Shown piece by piece: positions 59,906 through 64,000 of a stretch of 64,000 nt of DNA. Source of the DNA: Denticeps clupeoides (taxonomy: Eukaryota > Chordata > Actinopteri > Clupeiformes > Denticipitidae); the NCBI RefSeq assembly GCF_900700375.1, contig NC_041707.1:29486077-29550076 (forward strand). Reading direction: 5' to 3'. The first letter of the stretch is position 1. Each line of letters opens with the position of its first letter. Both the position numbers and the translations under genes were made by a program. Under the pieces are notes generated by a model. The model did no database searches. It had not been told where the DNA came from and was given only the letters and a program-made list of their open reading frames with translations.

Positions 59906-62110
59906 ATGGCCCTCAGCTACGACCACACTCAGGTATGTGCACATCTGTGAGGCAAATACATAACTGTCTGTATATTTTAGAATGCATTGCTCACTCCCTC
60001 TCTGTTGTTGCAGTGAACTGTGTTGAGATCTGCTGCTTGATTTGTTAAATAAATGTGCAAACGAATGACAAAATATATACAATTTGCCCTCTCAGCGCCA
60101 AGTGGACAAATATTCATACGTCTGGACCATCAGCAGCTTCAGCTTTGCTGACGATGTGAATGGTGTCCCCATCATGAGCTCCACAATTTCCAACCCCAGT
60201 GGAGATCTGCAATGGTAGGTGTTGGTCTTAGTTCTTCATTTGAAGTTCTTCATTCGTTTTTCTGGGAGCTGATCATTTTCTCACTCCTTCCTTCCTCTCT
60301 GCATTCTCAGGTGTCTGCAGTTGTTCCCCAATGGCGTGGAGCCTGACTACGAGAGCTACCTGTCATTCTATCTTGTTCTGGTCAGACAGAGGTGTGCGGG
60401 TTAGTTGTAAACTAGCCATGCTCAATGCCGAGGGACAGGAGGAATTTTCCTTGGGTAAGTTTACCTTGTTTGTTTAAGACAAACTATTTTCTGATAAAAA
60501 CGATCTGTAAACACAGATGATTGTATATTATTTTAATGCTGGACTGCAGCGCTGAGATGACCTGTCTGTGTGTTGCTGTGTTACAGTAAATCAGTACGAC
60601 ACCAGGATGTATGAGAACGACAAGCTAGGATTCCCAGACTTCGTACACAGGAGTGACATCCTGGATGACGACTTGGGGTTCTTAAAGGATGACACGCTCA
60701 CCCTCACCTGTGAAGTAAGTCTCATTGGCTGCCACATTGGTTTCCCATGTGACTGGTGTCAGTAAACATGATCTGTCTGGTCGATGTAAAGATGAACTGT
60801 TGCACCGTGATTGTCTGAAGCTGCTGTGTCTTTCTAAAACATCAGCGGGATTCTGTTAGTTTGTATAAATCTAATTGCAGACATTTTTATTATATCCTCA
60901 GCTTGTGTGTGTTTAAGTGTCAGTTTCTGTAGCTGGACTGTACTAACTGCTGAGTTGGATTGTTGCAGTTTACAGTGGAGATTGATCCGGACGCCTCCAC
61001 GCCACAGGTGAAGAAGCAGGAACCCAACATGGCAGAGGAGCTTCGAGAGCTGTGGGACACATCGTTGCATTCTGACTGCATCCTGTCTGTGGCTGGTCAA
61101 GAGTTTAAGGCCCACAAAGCCATCCTAGCAGGTAACACAGTCGCCACGTGAAAATATATTAATAGAAGAAAAAACACAGAGACTCACAGTGTATTTGCTA
61201 GAATATTGACAATTAGTATACTTCTAGGCAGAAATTGATCTAATACTGACTCCTCTCTTTCTGTGTCTCTTATCAGCCCGCTGTCCCGTCTTTCATAGCA
61301 TGTTTATGAATAACACGAAAGAGAACCAAACGGTGAGTCAATCGTCTTTCCCATATATCTCAGCTGATCAGTCTAAACACCACTTTTTCTCTTACAGTTT
61401 ATTACAGCAGTGTTTTTAAGTTATGCTTTCCCCTCTAGGGCCGCGTGGACATCAAGGATATGGAGGCCGACATTTTGGAGGAGATGATTACGTATATCTA
61501 CACCGGAACATCTCCCAACGTTCACCAGATGGCCTCAAAGCTCATTGCTGCAGCAGACATGGTAGCTCGTGCACACATCCACCTTCAAAACAAAGAGATG
61601 ATGGTTTCTATTATTGATTACTATAACTTTCTCAGACTCACTCTTAACCCCTCACTATCAGCGCACACAGAGCACATCTCCAGGTTATAGCACTATGTGT
61701 AACTCTCTCTCTTTCTTCCCCTCAGCACTGCTTGGATCATCTAAAGCTCATCTGTGAGGATGCACTTTGCAGCAGACTCGACGTAGCCAGTGCTGCAGAG
61801 AACCTGATTCTGGGCGACCTCTACCGAGCCCGGCACTTGAAACAAGATGCCCTCACCTTCATCAACTTGTAAATGACAATTCCATCTACATCCTGATCTC
61901 AAATCTCCACAGCATGTACTCTAGTAGAATAATTATTTATCCAAATCTAAATTCATTATTTATGTCTTTTGTTGTAGTAATGCTGAAGCGGTTATGAAGA
62001 CCAACGGGTGGATGATCCTGACGCAAGACCATCCAAACCTTATAGTGGATTTGTATAGTTCCCTGGCTGAGGCCAGCGAACCGCCAGTTAAACGCCAGAG
62101 GCTTTTTTAA
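59906..62110 (+). pseudogene. SPOP-like copy 6, MATH frameshift
   Basis: Exons: 59906-59932, 60096-60214, 60311-60454, 60587-60714, 60969-61131, 61277-61332, 61439-61561, 61726-61868, 61978-62110. The shared eight-base deletion in exon 3 gives TAG at 60402-60404 and a 79-residue product. Splice sites, BTB-BACK exons and the KRQRLF tail are otherwise kept. Upstream of the gene it shares one variant with unit 1 (CTTCACG, against CTTGACG in units 3-5), while in the leader exon it has the AACAGCTTCCACGG version typical of units 4-5. Confidence 0.88.
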
Positions 62111-62740
62111 CTTCTTTAATTTCTTACCACAGTGTACTTACTTGTAAAAAATGTAGATGCTGTAAGGTTTTAGAACCAGATGATCAGTTAAAGTATGTCT
62201 TATGATTTTCTGTTCAGTAGAGTAGATATTTATAGAGTAGAGATGTTATTGTAGTCAAATGTACATTTGTATATTTTAGGACCAGGACAGCCAGCTGAAT
62301 GGATGGATGGATGGATCAAACTCATCAGTATGCTGTATGGACTCATCCAGGACACCCCACAGCAGATGGACTGGATCTTATTGTACCTGACAAACCAGGT
62401 AAAGAAGTTCTGCTTTTCTGCTAATTCTATTCCAACAGTTATTCTATTAGTATGCATTTGTTTGGAAAAATGGAGTAGGAAACCAATGTGCTTTATTAGT
62501 TATAAGTCATTTAAAAAACACCATTAAAATATTTAAAAATATTATTAAAAACAGTATTTTTAGGCCGGGTAGAAACCTATTTTATGTTAGGAATCCATTT
62601 GTTCCCACACAGGAAAACCCTGATCCAAAGGACCAAAGGAACCAGAAAGATCAACTGCTTCATTTGTTTCTTTGTTTATTTTTTATTATATTTTAATTTG
62701 TTTAGTAATTACACCATTACTTACACGATTTAAATTTTAC

Positions 62741-63312
62741 TACACTTATCCTGAGCACCAACATCCAGTCTCACACTAGGCTGGCCACGGTGTTGTGTAA
62801 AAAGCAGAGAAAACTTTGTCCCCAGAGCGGGGGGTGGTGGAGTCGGCCAAGACGTTGGTCCGGGGCGACACCGTGGCAAGTCTTTATTACCACGCAGGAG
62901 ATCAAATCCTGCTCTCCTTCTTACTAACCACTCTAGCACTATCTGTCTGTCTGTCTGTCTATGCGTCTGTGTATCTGTCTATTAATTTATTAATGTACTG
63001 TTACTTTGTCTCTTTGTTTATTTATTTTTGTTTATTTGATTATTTGTGTTGATTTTGTTTATGTGTTTTTTATTTTATTTGGTCATTTATTACATAATTT
63101 ACACACACAACATTTTACAACACCTATCCTGAACACACAAACATCCAGTCTAACACTAGACTGGCCACGGTGTTGTGTAAAAAAACAGACAAAACTTTGT
63201 CCCCAGAGTGGGGGGTGGTGGAGTGGCCAAGATGTTGGTCCGGGGCGACACCGTGGCAAGTCTTTACCACACAGGACATCAGATCCTGCTTTCCATCTTA
63301 CTAACCACTCCA
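62741..63312 (+). mobile_element. Tandem pair of tRNA-derived SINE-like repeats (unit 6)
   Basis: Copies at about 62741-62939 and 63118-63312, as in unit 1. Confidence 0.55.
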
Positions 63313-63943
63313 CCACTGTTTTATTTTATTCATTCATTCATTTTAATATTATTGTCATTTATTTTATTAATACACACACACCATTACAGTACACTTGAAC
63401 ATACCCTGTTTTAAATGTTAGTTTATTACAGTATACCTTATTGTAAATTTACATTAATAGAAATAAAAACCTTTTTATTCCCTTTTTCTGGACTGTGTGA
63501 TTCATTCTCTCAAAAATGTCTTGGAGATCAGTTATTTTTGGACTAAAAGTTTACAACATAAGACACTAGGGAGACTACAATGTCATACAGGGTACCACTT
63601 ACTTTAAGGTCCCAGTGAACACAAAATAATAATGGCCTACTAAACCACTCCTTAGTAAAAGGCACATGGCAGCCCGCCTGGAGTTTGACCAAAGGCACCT
63701 GGAGGGCGCTCAGAATATGAGAAACACAATTCTCTGGTCTGTTACGTCCTGGTTTAGGACAGGAACGTAAACAACAAGGAAAGAGGGAGAGAAACGGTAC
63801 CAATTTTTAATAAACAGAAAGACATACAATTAAATCTCGACACAAAGACAAACAAAGCAGTCAGGCCACGAAGAAGCACAGAGTCGATGGCTACTGCAAA
63901 CAGGGCATCTGTCTTGTGTATTTCCACCCTATTCCTTCTTCCT

Positions 63944-64000
63944 CATGGAAATGAATCTGGCTTAGTTACCGCATTAACCTTTCTGTAATCAGTACGGAAC
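63944..64000 (-). mobile_element. Ty3/gypsy-like pol fragment, antisense (fossil, unit 6, cut by window end)
   Basis: Only the first bases of the fragment seen in units 1-5 are inside the window. Confidence 0.6.

Larger units (their letters stand above)
21072..64000 (+). repeat. Head-to-tail tandem array, ~7.87-kb unit with SPOP-like gene, six units
   Basis: The junction marker TGTACTCAAATAAAAG recurs at 21072, 28934, 34154, 41657, 49535 and 57415. Spacings are 7862, 5220, 7503, 7878 and 7880. The 5220 value comes from an N gap that hides about 2.84 kb. The 7503 value comes from a 365-bp deletion. All units are in the same orientation and nearly identical over long stretches, so the amplification is recent or the units are being homogenised. 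The array runs past the right edge of the window. Confidence 0.97.
57415..64000 (+). repeat. Array unit 6 (cut by window end)
   Basis: 6586 bp are visible. It starts with the LTR tail 57415-57568 and ends inside the gypsy-like fragment. The array therefore does not visibly end within the window. Confidence 0.92.

Overview
The window is vertebrate, almost certainly teleost, nuclear DNA. Genes are split by GT-AG introns, the left half is a long AT-rich intron full of tRNA-derived SINEs, and DIRS-like, Tc1/mariner-like, LTR and hAT-like remnants of the kinds common in ray-finned fish are present. The commonest SINE and the SINE with a 'pulled-out tail' resemble families I associate with clupeiform and related otocephalan fish; that placement is an inference and not secure.

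Left part (1 to about 18,800). On the minus strand, 18321-18368 is the first coding exon of a ryanodine receptor gene (16 codons, MAEGGEGEDEIQFLRT, then a perfect GTAAGT donor). A GC-rich 5' UTR with a (GGC)n run and a consensus CRE (TGACGTCA) lies upstream of it. Everything from 18320 down to 1 is therefore read as ryr intron 1. It holds four copies of one SINE family, a second SINE type, a broken DIRS-like element (about 1.7-4.6 kb), a solo LTR and DNA-transposon remnants, and no other exon that I can recognise.

Middle (18.8-21.1 kb). This intergenic spacer holds a degenerate Tc1/mariner element interrupted by a SINE/LINE tail, and a solo LTR (20890-21232) flanked by AGGA on both sides.

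Right part (21072 to the window end). This is a head-to-tail tandem array with a period of about 7.87 kb. There are six units, and the last runs off the window. Each unit carries, in order: a piece of LTR, about 1.5 kb of unrecognised DNA, a promoter with an RFX X-box and a TATA-like box, a nine-coding-exon SPOP-like gene (MATH-BTB-BACK adaptor of CUL3 ubiquitin ligases), two further exon-like blocks, a tandem pair of tRNA-derived SINE-like repeats, and an antisense fragment of a Ty3/gypsy element. Only copy 1 (23545-25757) reads as an intact 347-residue protein. Copies 3-6 share one 8-bp deletion in exon 3 that truncates the MATH domain. Copy 3 also lacks most of its last two exons. Copy 2 is mostly hidden by a 200-N assembly gap and has a frameshifted C-terminus. 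A SPOP paralogue lost its MATH frame and the broken form was then amplified. The ryr gene and the array are divergently arranged neighbours; nothing in the sequence ties their functions together.
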